Origin: Impatiens glandulifera
Taxonomy: Eukaryota > Streptophyta > Magnoliopsida > Ericales > Balsaminaceae
Assembly (NCBI RefSeq): GCF_907164915.1
Contig: NC_061862.1
Location: forward strand, 77,928,218-77,992,217
Direction of reading: 5' to 3'
DNA: 64,000 nucleotides
In this document: one piece after another, positions 12,104 to 24,250 of the stretch
How positions within the stretch are numbered: the stretch's first letter is position 1
Layout of the letters: every line of letters starts with the position of its first letter
The notes under the pieces: model-generated
Seen by the model: only the letters and a program-made list of their open reading frames with translations
Database searches by the model: none
What the model was told of the DNA's origin: nothing
Position numbers and translations under genes: made by a program

Positions 12104-12857
12104 ATATATAGACTCAAGATATATTATTGAGCTACCACTAAAGGAAGTCTTAGAAAAGGCTATTAATTGTTAGGAAATATAAAAACCTATAACCTTTAAA
12201 TCGACAAATATTGGTTATTGAGACTTTATAATTAACAACCTTAAGATGAATAATTCTTTTTAACTAAGGCTTGTCACTATTTTTTGAATTGTTAGTCGTC
12301 AGTCCCATCTATATATTAGCCCAAAGTAGTCTAATTTTATTTTTATTATCAAATTAAGTTGCATTGAATTATATGAAAGAACTAAGATTACACTATAAAA
12401 TATAATATACAATTCAAAGGGGGAGGTTTTAACATCTAGTTGATTCTTTACTTATAATTTGTTGCGAAAACAACTTTAAAATAAATGGTAAACAAATTTA
12501 AAAGGGATGAAAAGAAAGAGAAATAAGAAAAACTAAGAAATAATACTAATTATAGTTCAACACGACACATTTAGTTACTCCAAAACATCTATGAGACGAT
12601 AGTAACTGAAAATCGTCCGCTAATGTTCAATAATTATACTAGTTGCACCACATCGCCGCTTGTCTCTATAAGTTGTCTTTTTTTACGACGATATTCAATA
12701 CATTCTCCAATGAAATGGCAACTATAATTGAATTCCATTGCTAAAAGAATTAACGACAAAAATTTTACTTTTATTTTAATATATCAAATTAGCACGACCC
12801 CCACATTTATACACCATTTTAACCTAAGGCGTTTTGAAAAATATTTACCTAAATTTG

Positions 12858-12967
<110 letters not shown>

Positions 12968-13419
12968 TTTTGATAAAAACTTGTGTAATTTTATAAACTA
13001 GAAAATATCAAATACACCAATAAATCATTCTTATAAAAATCTTCTAAAATAATTGGAGTATGATATTGATCCGAAGTTATTATTATGGTTAATCTTCTTC
13101 TAAAAATAATTAAGAATAACAACTTAATTATTAAAATAACCATGTTGAATCAATGTTCCAAATAGTGTCCTATTGATCTTAAGCGACTAATCATTGAGCT
13201 TATAAAAAGTAAAAACTAAGATCAATAGCATTACTATTAAATATGAGTTCTTATTAAATAAACCTAAAATCAAATATATATTTTTGGGACATAAATGTGC
13301 AAATTAATGGTTATCTTGGAACACAAATAACTAAAATTATTAATTTATTCTAACAAGTTTGTACAATGTTAACCAACATTGATTGAATATATATATATAT
13401 ATATATACGGGTGAAAAAG

Positions 13420-14095
13420 GGATCAAAACCGAGAGTAAAAACTCTCGGTTTTGACCGTATAACTTTCGGTATAGACACATTACTGAAAGTTTTGGTAACT
13501 CTCGTCATCCCTCGGTATTGACTCTTTCGTTAAAAACAATTGGGCATTTACCGAGAGACATCGTAGAGTTTTCGATTTAGATACCCTAGAGTAAAACCGA
13601 AAGTTAATTGAAAAACTTTCGTTTTTTCCACAAAGAGGAAAATCGAGAGTTTTACAAATAACTCTCGGTTATACACCTTAGGGAAGAACCGAAAGTTTTC
13701 TATTAACTTTCGGTTTTTCCATTTGAAAAAACCCGAGAGTTATTAGAAAACTTTCGGTTTTTCCACAAAGAGGAAAACCAAAAGTTTTCATATAACTCTC
13801 GGGTTTTCCATTAGAAGAAAACCGAGAGTTAATTAGAAAACTTTCGGTTTTCCTCTTTGTGGAAAAACTAAAAGTTTTCTAATAACTCTCGGTTTTTCGT
13901 AAAATAGAAAAACCGAAAGTTAATAGAAAACTTTCTGTTATACTCCTACGGTGAAAACCGAGAGTTTTTTAATTAACTCTCGGTTTTCTTCAAATGAAAA
14001 ATCCGAAAGTTTTACATAACTCTCGATTTTTCCATTTGAAGAAAAACCGAAAGATTTCAATATTACTTTCGGTTTTTTCCTGTAAAATTTTAAAA
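13420..14095. repeat. Left subterminal repeats of the CACTA element
   Basis: At least a dozen motif pairs alternate in orientation, such as CCGAGAGTT...AACTCTCGG and CCGAAAGTT...AACTTTCGG, separated by 10-30 bp including TTTTCCACAAAGAGGAAAA. In En/Spm, comparable subterminal motifs are bound by the TNPA protein; binding here is inferred. Confidence 0.85.
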
Positions 14096-14319
14096 ATATG
14101 CTGATTATTTTGCTCGCAACCAAAACCTGTTTAGCCAAACCAATATATCAATAATAAAAGAAATGACACATACATTAAACGATCACATTAAATGATCATT
14201 ATCATTACAAAATTCGCAACCAAACTAATAATCCGAACAATCCGTTATAAATTCAAATTGACACAACTACTAATGAAAACATGTTTTGAATCGAAACAAC
14301 CAATGACAACGTACTAGAA

Positions 14320-16059
14320 TTAGCTTGTGGGGGGAGGAGGTGGTTGTTGCCTCATAAACCATTCGATTCTCTCCATTCTTGCATTCATCTCTAACTTCTC
14401 CCTCTCCATTCTTGTTACAATTTCTTCCTTTTCCGCTTGCATTTCTTCAATTTTACGCATTCTTTCTTCATCCCTCTTCTCTAGTTCCTCCAGCTTGAGC
14501 GTCATTCTTTGATTCTCTTCAAACAATCGCTCATTGTTTCATTGTGAATTGTTTCCACTTCGACGATCCTCACGAAAGTGTGTGGGTTGGACGCCTGATC
14601 CCATTCCGAACACTACCCCGTGTTTTTGTTGTCCGAACACCCTCTCCGTCAATTCAAAATCAGATATTCTCGGTTCGTTACTAAGAACCTCCTCCATCTC
14701 AACCTGCACAATTGAAATAAAGTATCATTTCTATAATAAAAAAACTAGGCATATTCAATTCACTTACAATTTTTTCTTGCACGTGTTCGTCCGGGACGGG
14801 TGTTGGGTTTTCTTTTGTCGGTTTTGGGGTACGGGTCCTCTTGAATACTTCAATGACAGACGGTGTCCGTCCCATTTCAATCGCCTGTTGAAATAAATGA
14901 TTTATATAATTAATAACAATCTTTAGATTAAGTTATTACAAATAATGTACTTACCAACTCTTCTTCAATTTGTGCAAACGGTCTACTTCCCGTACGATAT
15001 GGGAATTTCAGCTTCTTCCTGTTAATCATATTCGTACGACTGTTTTTCTATATTTGAAATAAAAAATGAAGTTAGATTAATTAATATCAACTTTTATTTG
15101 AATTATGAAACCGTACCTTAAATTTTTACGTGAAGAAATGGTTGCGACACACAAACTCCCAATCATCTCGATCGTAGTCTGGTGGAGGATTAGCCAGTAC
15201 CGCCGCCTCGTCTCCTTTGTGGATGCGGATATATTCCTTGTTCAAATCTGACCGCCATCTATCCCATATCTGATTGGCGTGTCCCAATCCGGTCTTTCGA
15301 AATGACTCAATAGAACCATTAGTAGCTTCGAACGGATCCTGAAAAAAATAACATCCAAATGTTAAAAATAATTATTTAATGAGTAATGTATAATCAAGTA
15401 ATAAGTATTACCTTGATAGCAGTCCAAAGTGAATCCAATTGGTCTGCACTTAATGCCTTCCACTTTAGAAGACGGTGTGAGACGGCTGCGGGGTCCCGGA
15501 TAATTGACCCCACATGTCTAGACCATCGTGTTCTTCCCACGTCTGCACCGCCTGGCCTCCCATCCTTCTCTCTAAAAGTAAGATGAATCCTTGTCCCCGC
15601 TACCCTCTTAGACAGCGCAATATTCTTGTTCTTCCCCCGTCTCTTGCGGGCAGAAGATTCTTCAAAATTATTAAAATCATAATTAGATATGTGAATCAAT
15701 TGAAACAATAACTAATTTGTAAACGAGTTACCTGTCGATGATGGGTCGGGAGTGGAACCGTGCTCCTCCTCGTCATCTTCCTCGATAGACTCCTCGAAAC
15801 CCTCGTCTTCAGCCTCATCGTCATCCACCATATCAGCAAACGTGCTCTCTATAAACTCTTCGGCCTCCGTAGCCTCAACATCCTCGTATGTTGGGGGAGC
15901 AGTAGCTATCGGGACCACATCAATAGGTGGTTGGTCTCTAGAAGACGATCCTCGGAACCTTAAGGTCTCTAATTGGGCAAGTAGGTTTTGGTAGTTTTTA
16001 TCCAATTTGTTGGGTGTTTTCCTCATACTCTTCCAAGTTGTTTTAGGACCTTCAGACAT
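14320..16059 (-). pseudogene. CACTA TNPA-like protein (Transposase_24 family), split by introns
   Basis: The first exon (16059-15735) starts MSEGPKTTWKSMRKTPNKL and ends in an acidic run. Later exons encode a basic DNA-binding-like block with SARKRRGKNKN and GRTRWSRHVGSI (about 15660-15411), the conserved Transposase_24 core with IWDRWRSDLNKEY and LANPPPDYDRDDWEF (about 15340-15120), FPYRTGSRPFAQIEEEL (about 15010-14955) and MGRTPSVIEVFKRT (about 14880). The last exon is a charged coiled coil ending QQPPPPPTS at 14320. A TGA interrupts the last exon just before NNERLFEENQ, near 14540, so the copy is probably non-functional. This protein class binds subterminal repeats and helps the transposase. 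Exon edges are approximate. Confidence 0.8.
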
Positions 16060-16149
16060 TCTTAATGCACACCATTAATCAAAATGAGTGAATAATTGAA
16101 ATAAAGTAGTAATAAGAATGAATATAAAGTAAAAAACATAAATCTACCT

Positions 16150-19100
16150 AATTAATTAATCTGAACTATATGTTTGTAAACCGCGGTTTTATTTTTGTCA
16201 CAATCTTCCAACCGGGGCGGGCTGACATATCAGGGGCGTAGAATACTTGTTTCGCTTGACTCGCCAATATATACGGGTCTTGACTTTGGATTTTCAAAAT
16301 TCGGTTTACATTTACACTTACGAAACCATATTTATCCACTTTCACTCCTAGTTCCCCCGAGTGTGTATCAAACTACTTACACTTGAATAAAACAACTCGT
16401 TTGTGAGAAAAGTATTGTACTTCGATTATATCCGTTAAAACTCCGTAGTATGACATAGTTTCAGACCCGTTGTACCCCTCAACAACCACCCCACTATTTT
16501 GAGTGGTCAAACCTTTGTCGTGTTTTTCTGTACAGAATTTGTATCTGTTATTTTACACCAAACATACATAGACGAGTACATACTTGGACCTTCTCCTAAG
16601 ATTTTGAGGTCTCTTGATATGTCGTTAAATTCTACTAAATGGGCGACCTATATATGTATCCGAAATGAAGTTGTTAAAATGAATAAAAAGAGTTAGGATA
16701 TATGGTTTATAATTTACTCACTCGATGCTTGAAATAGGCGGCAAACGTTTCTCTAATGGACTCGTTGTTATTGCAATACTGCATATAATCTCTACAAATA
16801 GATCGAATATTAAATAGCACACTCTTTAATTCTAATTAGTAACAACAACATAGAATCTTACATGTAAAAAGGTTTTGCTTCGGGACAATTTTTCAAAATG
16901 TAAGAATGAGCTGTCACTCGATCGATATAATCCAAGTTGTATATTTTTCAGTTAGATAGGTCTTCCAACGATGCAAATATTGAAATGCCCGAGATTTCAG
17001 GTTGTGCATTCTCTTGCTCTTCTTCCTCCATATACCTGGCACATAAACTAATACTCTCATTAACAAGATAGCTCTCGCTTATAGAGGCTTCGGGGTGGTT
17101 ATTATTCCGTAAATATCTTTTCATTGTACCCATGTAATGTTCAAACAGATACATCCATCGATACTGAACAGGTCCTCCAAGAAAAGCCTCAAATGACAAG
17201 TGAACCGGGAGATGCATCATGATGTCGAAGATTGACGGCGGAAAAATCATTTCAAATTTGCAAAGTGTCAATGTAATATCCATGTACAATTGTTCGAGGT
17301 CCTCTTGAATCAACTCTTTGAAGCACAACAACCGAAAGAAACGAGACAAATTTACTAACGCATCATACACATTATCTGGAAGTAATCCACGAGTTTCTAA
17401 AGGAATAAGATATTCCAATAAAATGAGACAATCATGACTCTTTCATCCCGAAATCTTTTTCTCTTCCAAATTTACACAACCGCCGATATTTGAGCAAAAT
17501 CATCAGGCAACTTGAGATCTTTCAAGAAGTTACAAAGACGTTTTTTATTTTCGGATGTCAAAGTGAAAGGCGCTTTTGGATAATGAACAACTCCTTCATC
17601 ATTTATAGGATGTAACCATGATTTTATGCCTAAGAGTTGTAAGTCTTTACGGGCTTTAGGACCATCATTAGTCTTCTCTTTCACATTCATTATTGTTCCC
17701 AACACGCTATCACAAATATTTTTCTCAATATGCATCACATCCAAATTATGTCTCAATAATAGTGATTTCCAATAAGGCAAACGGAAGAAAATGCTAAGTT
17801 TGTTCCAATTGTCTCTCCGCGTTTCATGATATATCTTGGTTTTCTTGCTCAGATTCGTACTAAGAATTATGTCTTCTAGGTCTCGTGCTTGCTCGTAACT
17901 TTCTTGCCCCGTTAACATTCTAGGGGGCTCTCTATAATCAGTTCGACCATCAAACGACTCTTTATCCCTTCTGTATTTGTGCTTTGGTGGAAGGAAGCGT
18001 CTATGACCCAAGTAACATTGTTTGGAACCATGAACCTATCGAAGAGATGCTGTGTCGTTGTTACAACAAGGACAGGCGAATTTACCTTTGGTACTCTAGC
18101 CTGATAAATTCGCGTAGGCGGGAAAGTCGTTAATGGTCCACAACAACGTCGCTCGCATTTTAAAGTATTGCGAGGTGTGTGCATCAAACGTTTTCACACC
18201 AGTTTGCCACAGTTCATGCAACTCTTCGATCAATGGCTGGAGAAATATGTCAATTGCATCTCCCAGACTCTTTGGACCCGGAATTAACATATATAAAATA
18301 AAATTGTTAGAATCCATGCAAGTAGTTGGTGACACATTATAAGGAACGGGAATAACCGGCCAAACACTATAATTTTTTCTCATTTGCAAATGGTTGAAAC
18401 CCATCGCTTGATAAATCCAGTCTTACGTTTCGAGATTCCGACGCAAAATCTGTATAATTTTCATCAAACGTTTTCCAAGTTAAGGAATCAGCGGGATGTC
18501 ACGTATCACTATAAACTCTTCCTTCTTTATGCCATCTCATCATTGGAGCCGTTTTTGAGGACATGTATAGTCTTTGCAGTCTTGGTATTAAAGGGAAATA
18601 TCTCAACACCTTTTTTGGAATGAATTTCCCATTTTGCTTCTCTCGAACTGTCCCACTTGTTTGGTCGACTTTCCATCTTGAAAGACCGCAAACTCTGCAA
18701 GAATCTTCATTTATGTCGTCCTTCCAAAATAGCATACAGTTGTTCTTACATGCGTCTATCTTGTCATATTTAAGCCCGATATCAGTAATGAATTTTTTTT
18801 TTACTTTCGTAGTATAAGTTTGGCAATTGAGCGTCAATCGGTAATATGTAGTCTTTAAGCAGACGCAACAACATATCGAACGAAGAATTTGTCCATTGAC
18901 ATATATTTTTATGTGAAGTAGTTTTAGTAGTGCTGATGATTTCGTTATTCGAGCACCTTCATACAATGGCCGTTTGCAATCATCAAGCAATTTATAAAAT
19001 CTATGCGCATCTTCGACTGGTTCATCGTTGTTCAGGACATCATTAACGTTGGGGAACATATCGTTTATAAATTCGTGCATATAACGTTCTTCATTGACCT

Positions 19101-19479
19101 CTTCATTAACTGTATTATTCATCTCCGGTCTCGCATCATTGAATTCCGGCACGGCATCCTCCGACTGATCATCGTCATCATCATCATCATCTAAGTCATC
19201 GGCATTTTCATCGACATTGTCATTAACCACTTGAGTAATACGTCTCTTTTCTCCATGAAAATACCAATACTCATAATGAACATTTATTCCATAAATGATG
19301 AGGTGAGTCTTCACTTCGTCTATTTCCATAAACGGCATGTTCAAGCATTTCACACAGGGACATTTCACAGTTTGTCGGGATGTATTTCTAACAGCATACT
19401 CGAGGAATTTGTCAACACCTTCCTCGTAATCTGGATGATCTCGACGTAAGGTCATCCAGCTTTTATCGGGTACTTCCAT
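16150..19479 (-). pseudogene. CACTA TNP2-like transposase, disrupted
   Basis: Reading right to left, the transposase-associated domain (MEVPDKSWMTLRRDHPDYEE, with CPCVKCLN) lies at about 19480-19240. An acidic spacer follows. Next is the tnp2 region with YDKIDACKNNCMLFWKDD and CRVCGLSRW (near 18790-18660), NFILYMLIPGPKSLGDAID, and RHNLDVMHIEKNICDS (near 17740). DUF4218 (LPVHLSFEAFLGGPVQYRWM) lies near 17200, and DUF4216 (VDKYGFVSVNVNR) near 16320. Stops interrupt conserved places: TGA just before HPADS (about 18490), TAG where Trp is usual after LSG (about 18095), and TGA before KSHDC (about 17440). There is also a frameshift near 17480. The product would cut the element ends, but this copy cannot make it. 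Confidence 0.85.
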
Positions 19480-19509
19480 ATTTCTAATAAAATGGAAAAC
19501 AACCTGCAT

Positions 19510-20785
19510 TAGACTAATCCAATATAATAAATATAATTAAGTCTAATTTACTTAATTAGACTTTCATTTATCTTATAATAAATCTAACCTAAAATCAAAT
19601 CTAATCCAACAATATTTCAATCATACCTAAAATCCAATCTAATCAAAACAATGCAATTCTCACATAAAATCTAATTCATTCATACATAATTAATACCTAA
19701 CTTAAATCAAATCTAATTCAACATTATTTCAATCATACACAATTCATACCTAAAATCCAATATAATCAAAACAATGCAATTCTCACATAAAATCTAATTC
19801 ATTCATACAAAATTCATACCTAACTTAAAATCAAATCTAATCCAACACTATTTCAATCATACATAATTCAATTTATACCTAAAATCCAATCTAATCCAAA
19901 CAATTCAATTCTAATTCATTCATTCATTCAATTCAATTCATTCTATTATTATTAAAAACATTTAAAACTTACCTTATTTAGCAGTTGTGCCGACGGCGAC
20001 GGTGGAGGAAGCGGCTGAAGGTGGAGGAAGCTCAACGATCTTCAATAGACGGTGGATGAAACCTGATAACAATAAATATAATCAAACTCAATATAAAACA
20101 TATTATACATAAATGTAACTCAATATAACCAAAAACAAACTACAATAAAACCTCAATCAAACCTCAATCAAACCAACATCAAACCAATCTAACCTAAATC
20201 AAACCAAAATGAAACCTCAATCAAACCAAAATCAAATCAACATCAAACCAATTTAACCTAAATCAAACCAAAATCTAACCTCAATCAAACCAACATCAAA
20301 CCAATCTAACCTAAATCAAACCAAAATAAAACCTCAATCAAACCAAAATCAAACCAACATCAAACCAATCTAACCTAACTCAAACTACAATCAAACCAAA
20401 ATCAATTCAACATCAAACCAATCTAACCTAAATCAAACCAAAATCAAACCTCAATCAAACCAAAATCAAACCAACATCAAACCAATCCAACCTAAATCAA
20501 ACCAACATCAAACCAATCTAACCTAAATCAAACCAAAATCAAACCATAATCCTAAATTAAACAAAATCTAACATAAATCAATCTAAATCTAACAATTACA
20601 AACCAAATCTAACATATATAACATTAATCTAATACTTCAGTAAATCAATCATTCAAACAGATTCAATCATACCAATTGATTCAATAATAACATTAATAAT
20701 TCCTAAATCTAACAAATCCTAAAAACTAACCCTAAAATATAACATATATAATACTAATATATCTAAATAAACCAAAATCCAAAAA
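19510..20785. repeat. AATCTAACC/CAAACC-rich tandem repeats upstream of the transposase gene
   Basis: Two zones are present: about 19540-19960 with a ~120-bp period built from ATACCTAAAATCCAATCTAA, and about 20090-20580 with a ~55-bp period built from CAATCAAACCAAAATC. The region probably corresponds to the first intron of the minus-strand transposase transcript, lying between a GC-rich leader exon and the ATG exon. Confidence 0.75.
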
Positions 20786-21060
20786 TTGACCTTCAATCAG
20801 ACGGACGGCGGAGGCACGGCTGAGGCGCGGCGGAGGCGCAGCGGCAGATCTTCAACCAAATCCGCGGCAAATCTTCAACCGAGGGAGGCGTTGTCGGCTT
20901 CAAGAGGGCGGCGTCTTGGCGGCGTTGTCTTCTACGGGCGGCGACGTCTTCTTCAGCCGGAGGGAGTCGGATGGCGGGAGGCGGTGAGTCTTCTTGTAGG
21001 CGGCGCTGGCGAAAATAAGCAACGGGAGAGAGAAAGCGATTAAGATAAAGAAACGGGGAA
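20786..21060 (-). other. GC-rich leader exon candidate of the CACTA transposase
   Basis: A sharp GC island of CGGCGG/GCCGCC-rich sequence ends, on the minus strand, at TTGAAG followed by GTCAAT, a possible splice donor. The same order (GC-rich leader, CAAACC-type intron, coding exon) recurs at 23.3-23.8 kb and 33.4-34.1 kb. The open plus-strand frame here is Arg/Gly-rich and judged spurious. Confidence 0.5.
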
Positions 21061-21064
21061 GAGA

Positions 21065-22140
21065 GAAAGAAAGGTTTTTTTTAATTAAATATGTGATTCC
21101 CGAGAGTTATATAAAAACTCTCGGTTTTTATTTAATTAATTCCGAGAGTTTTCATATAACTCTCGGAATTTATTTTGGTAATAAAAACCGAGAGTTATAT
21201 GAAAACTCTCGGAATTAATCAAATAAAAACCGAGAGCTTTCATATAACTCTCAGTTTTGATTATTTTTAAAAACATTTATACAATTAAATTTAAATACAC
21301 TAAACCGAGAGGTTTTGGTATATCTGTCGGTTTTTATGCATAATTCCGAAAGTTATATATTTTACTTTCAGTTTTAGAATATGACAAATTGTTAAATTAT
21401 TTGGTTTCTCACTTTCAAATAACGTTGAACAACATTAATTTAACACATTTGATATCCTTAAAACATTTCCCAATCCATATGATCAAACATTACACAAATA
21501 CATAGGATAATCCTACATAAACATTCATATACACTTCTCTATATGATCAAACACATTCTTGAACATTTTAACATTAAACATAATCTAAAATTTTCAAATA
21601 AAACACACACTTGATAATATTAGTTAGGAGTCTATATTACAACAAAAAAAACAATTAATTTAACAATTTGTGAAATATTATTTCCGAGAGTTAATAGTAA
21701 AACTTTCGGGTTTTATGGGTATTTCCGAAAGTTTTACTCTAAACTCTCGGAATTACCATTTCACAAATTGTTAAATTAATTGGTTTTTAATCTTCTAATG
21801 ACTTTGAACATTATTAATTTAACACATTTAATAACCTTAACACATTACATAAGCCATATGATCAAACTTTATACACATTCATGTCATCATCACACACAAA
21901 CATATAAATACACCTCTTTATATAATCAAACACAATCATAAACATTTTAAATTAAACACAATCTTAATTTTTAAAAAACAACACACACTTGATTAGATTA
22001 GTTAAGAATCTAAATTGGAATGTATCAAACCAATTAATTTTCCAAATTATGATTTGGTAACACTAAAAGTTAATAGTATAACTTTCGGTTTTTATGGGTT
22101 TCACCGAAAGTTTTAAGAAAACCTCTCGGTCCTGACCTTA
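21065..22140. repeat. Subterminal region with ~380-bp tandem units
   Basis: CCGAGAGTT/AACTCTCGG pairs fill 21100-21250. A longer unit then repeats at least twice: tttaacacattt...catatgatcaaac starting near 21440 and again near 21815, each followed by a hairpin of TTCCGAGAGTTAATAGTAAA type near 21680 and a related one near 22065. This is non-coding. Confidence 0.7.
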
Positions 22141-22144
22141 AACA

Positions 22145-22790
22145 GAATGTTTTAGGAAGGTCAAAACCAAAGGTTTTCAAATAAACCTTCGGTTTTTACC
22201 CTTCCAAACACTTAGAGTTTTTTTGGGTTTTTTAAACAAGGGTCAAAACCGAAGGTTTTCAAATAAACCTTCGGTTTTTACCCCTTCCCAACACTTAGAA
22301 TTTTTTGGGGTTTTTTAAACAAGGTTCAAAACTGAATGTTTTCAAATAAACCTTCGGTTTTTACCCCTTCCCAACACTTTAAAAAAATTTTGGGTTTTTT
22401 AAACAAGGGTCAAAACCGAAGGTTTTCAAATAAACCTTCGGTTTTTACCTCTTCCCAACACTTAGAATTTTTTTGGGTTTTTTAAACAAGGGTCAAAACT
22501 GAAGGTTTCAAATAAACCTTCGGTTTTTACCCCTTCCCAACACTTAGAATTTTTTGGGTTTTTTAAACAAGGGTCAAAACCGAATGTTTTCAAATAAACC
22601 TTTGGTTTTTACCCCTTCCCAACACTTAGAATTTTTTTGGGTTTTTTAAACAATGGTCAAAACCGAAGGTTTTCAAATAAACCTTCGGTTTTTACCCTTC
22701 CCAACACTTAGAATTTTTTCCGATTTTTTTAAACAAGGGTCAAAACCGAAGATTTATTTGAAAACCTTCAGTTTTGACCATGATGTTTTT
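22145..22790. repeat. 84-86-bp array with CCGAAGGTTT/AAACCTTCGG hairpins
   Basis: About seven and a half copies of a unit with GGTCAAAACCGAAGGTTTTC, AAATAAACCTTCGG and CCCTTCCCAACACTTAGAA are present. The core motif (GAAGGTTT) differs from the GAGAGTT/GAAAGTT motifs of the host CACTA element and recurs at 23745-24130. This suggests a distinct nested element. Confidence 0.85.
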
Positions 22791-22994
22791 TTTTTAAAAA
22801 AAAGTCAAAAGCGAACCAAAGGATAATAATAATAAACCAAAAGTATTAAATAAAGGAAAAGAATTCATAAACAACATATTAAAAACAAAACCAAAGGATA
22901 ATAATAATAATTCATAATTATGATAAACAAAACACAACAAAATGTCATCATTCGTACGGAAAACATAATACATAATTAATCAAACAAATATAAT

Positions 22995-23282
22995 CTAGAA
23001 ATTATTAGATGGGGGAGGAGGGGGTTGTTGAGTCTGCCTCCTCAAGAGTTCAATTTGTTGTCCGAGATTCTCCAATTTTTGCGTCATTTCAGCCCTGTCC
23101 GCTTTAATTTCAGTAAGCATTTGGCCTTTTTCCGCATCCCTCAATCGGATTTGCTCCATTTTTAACGTTATTTTTCTCACCTCTTCCTCACGTGCCGCAT
23201 TATTTGATTGTGCTAGCAAATTCTGGTATGACCGGGACAGTTTATCTGGTGTACGCCGAATACTATGCCATGACTGACCCAT
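22995..23282 (-). CDS. Mini TNPA-like coiled-coil protein of a nested CACTA unit
   Basis: This is an intact 95-codon frame. The N-terminus MGQSWHSIRRTPDKLSRSYQ matches the start of the larger TNPA-like protein at 16059 (WKSMRKTPNKLDKNYQ), and the end (coiled coil, then QQPPPPPSNNF) matches that protein's tail. The whole Transposase_24 DNA-binding core between them is absent. It looks like an internal-deletion derivative that keeps the ends of the protein and the probable oligomerisation helix. Upstream on the minus strand, a GC-rich leader exon (about 23760-23640) ends at CCAG followed by GTTAGT, so splicing to this exon is plausible. Whether it is expressed, and whether it interferes with full-length TNPA, is unknown. 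Confidence 0.65.
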   Translation of the reverse strand: MGQSWHSIRRTPDKLSRSYQNLLAQSNNAAREEEVRKITLKMEQIRLRDAEKGQMLTEIKADRAEMTQKLENLGQQIELLRRQTQQPPPPPSNNF

Positions 23283-23296
23283 CCTAATTGAATTTC

Positions 23297-23297
<1 letters not shown>

Positions 23298-23388
<91 letters not shown>
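23298..23388. repeat. (AT)n microsatellite
   Basis: The tract is about 90 bp of TA repeat immediately 5' of the mini TNPA-like exon, within its presumed intron. Confidence 0.95.
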
Positions 23389-23390
<2 letters not shown>

Positions 23391-23634
23391 AACACAATAA
23401 CCAAAATATATCATTCATTTAACAAAATCTAACAAAATCATATATATTTAACAAAATAACCTAAATCTAATCTAAACAATAACAAATCTAAATCAAACTA
23501 CCAAACAAATAATCTAAACTGGCATAAATCTAGATAATATAAACTAAATGATAACAAATCTAAATCTAATAATTAACAAAAAAACACCAATAAATCACGA
23601 CAAAGAAGAACAAAAACAAAAAACAAATAAAAAA

Positions 23635-23765
23635 CTAACCTGGAACGGAGAAGAAGAGGAGCGTCGGAGGCGGCTGCGTCGGGAGGGAGAGAAAGGAGAG
23701 AGGCGAATGAAAAAGAGAAGGGTTAGGGTTTGTATTTATAAAGGTATTTACCGAAGGTTTATTGA
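23635..23765 (-). other. Leader exon candidate of the nested CACTA unit
   Basis: On the minus strand this GC-rich stretch begins near AACCCTAACCCTTCTC and ends at CGTTCCAG followed by GTTAGT, a good splice donor. It occupies the same place relative to the 22995-23282 frame as the island at 20.8-21.06 kb does to the large transposase. Confidence 0.5.
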
Positions 23766-24250
23766 AAAACCTTCGGTAATAAGAATCACGGGATTTAATT
23801 TTTTTGTCTTCTTTTGGATGAGTCAAAACCGAAGGTTTATAGGACAAACCTTCGCAATTAACAATTTCAGGAAAAGGTAAAACCGAAAGTTCTTTAAAAA
23901 ACCTTCGCAATTAATCATTCTCCAACTTAGAATATTTTTTCATTTTTTGGGAGGTGTTAAAACCGAAGGTTCGCAACTAAAAATTTCAGAAAATATAAAA
24001 CCGAAGGTTTTTTGAAAAACCTTCGCAATTTACCACCTCCAACACTTAGAATTATTTTTTGTTTTTTGGGAAGGTCAAAACCGAAAGTTCTTTATAGAAC
24101 TTTCGGTACTAATTAGTAAAACCGAAGGTTTTACACCTCTCTCGGAATCTATTTTTATTAACGAAAGTTTTATTCCTCTCGGGATCAATTAGAAGAGTTT
24201 TATAAAATCTTCGATAAAAATCATCGGTAAAGGTCGATCTTTTACCAGTA
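23745..24250. repeat. Right subterminal repeats and right end of the CACTA complex
   Basis: GAAGGTTT-type pairs run to about 24130. The outer family (CTCTCGGAAT, CGAAAGTTTT) then returns and leads to the terminus CTTTTACCAGTA at 24250. The change of motif supports nesting of the GAAGGTTT unit inside the outer element. Confidence 0.7.

Larger units (their letters stand above)
13406..24250 (-). mobile_element. CACTA (En/Spm) transposon, about 10.8 kb, decayed
   Basis: The left end begins TACGGGTGAAAAAGG and the right end, reverse-complemented, begins TACTGGTAAAAGATCG. Both are degenerate forms of the CACTGGTAAAA terminus known from plant CACTA elements. Dense subterminal repeats (CCGAGAGTT, CCGAAAGTT and their complements) lie inside both ends. 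Two minus-strand genes typical of the group sit inside: TNP2-like transposase (with TAD, tnp2, DUF4218 and DUF4216 regions) and a TNPA/Transposase_24-like protein. Both are mutated, so the copy is probably immobile. A second, smaller CACTA-type unit appears nested near 22.1-24.1 kb. Confidence 0.85.

Noticed and set aside
20786..21043. 85-codon Arg/Gly-rich frame on the plus strand
   Set aside because: It lies in the GC-rich leader island of the minus-strand transposase and lacks any domain.
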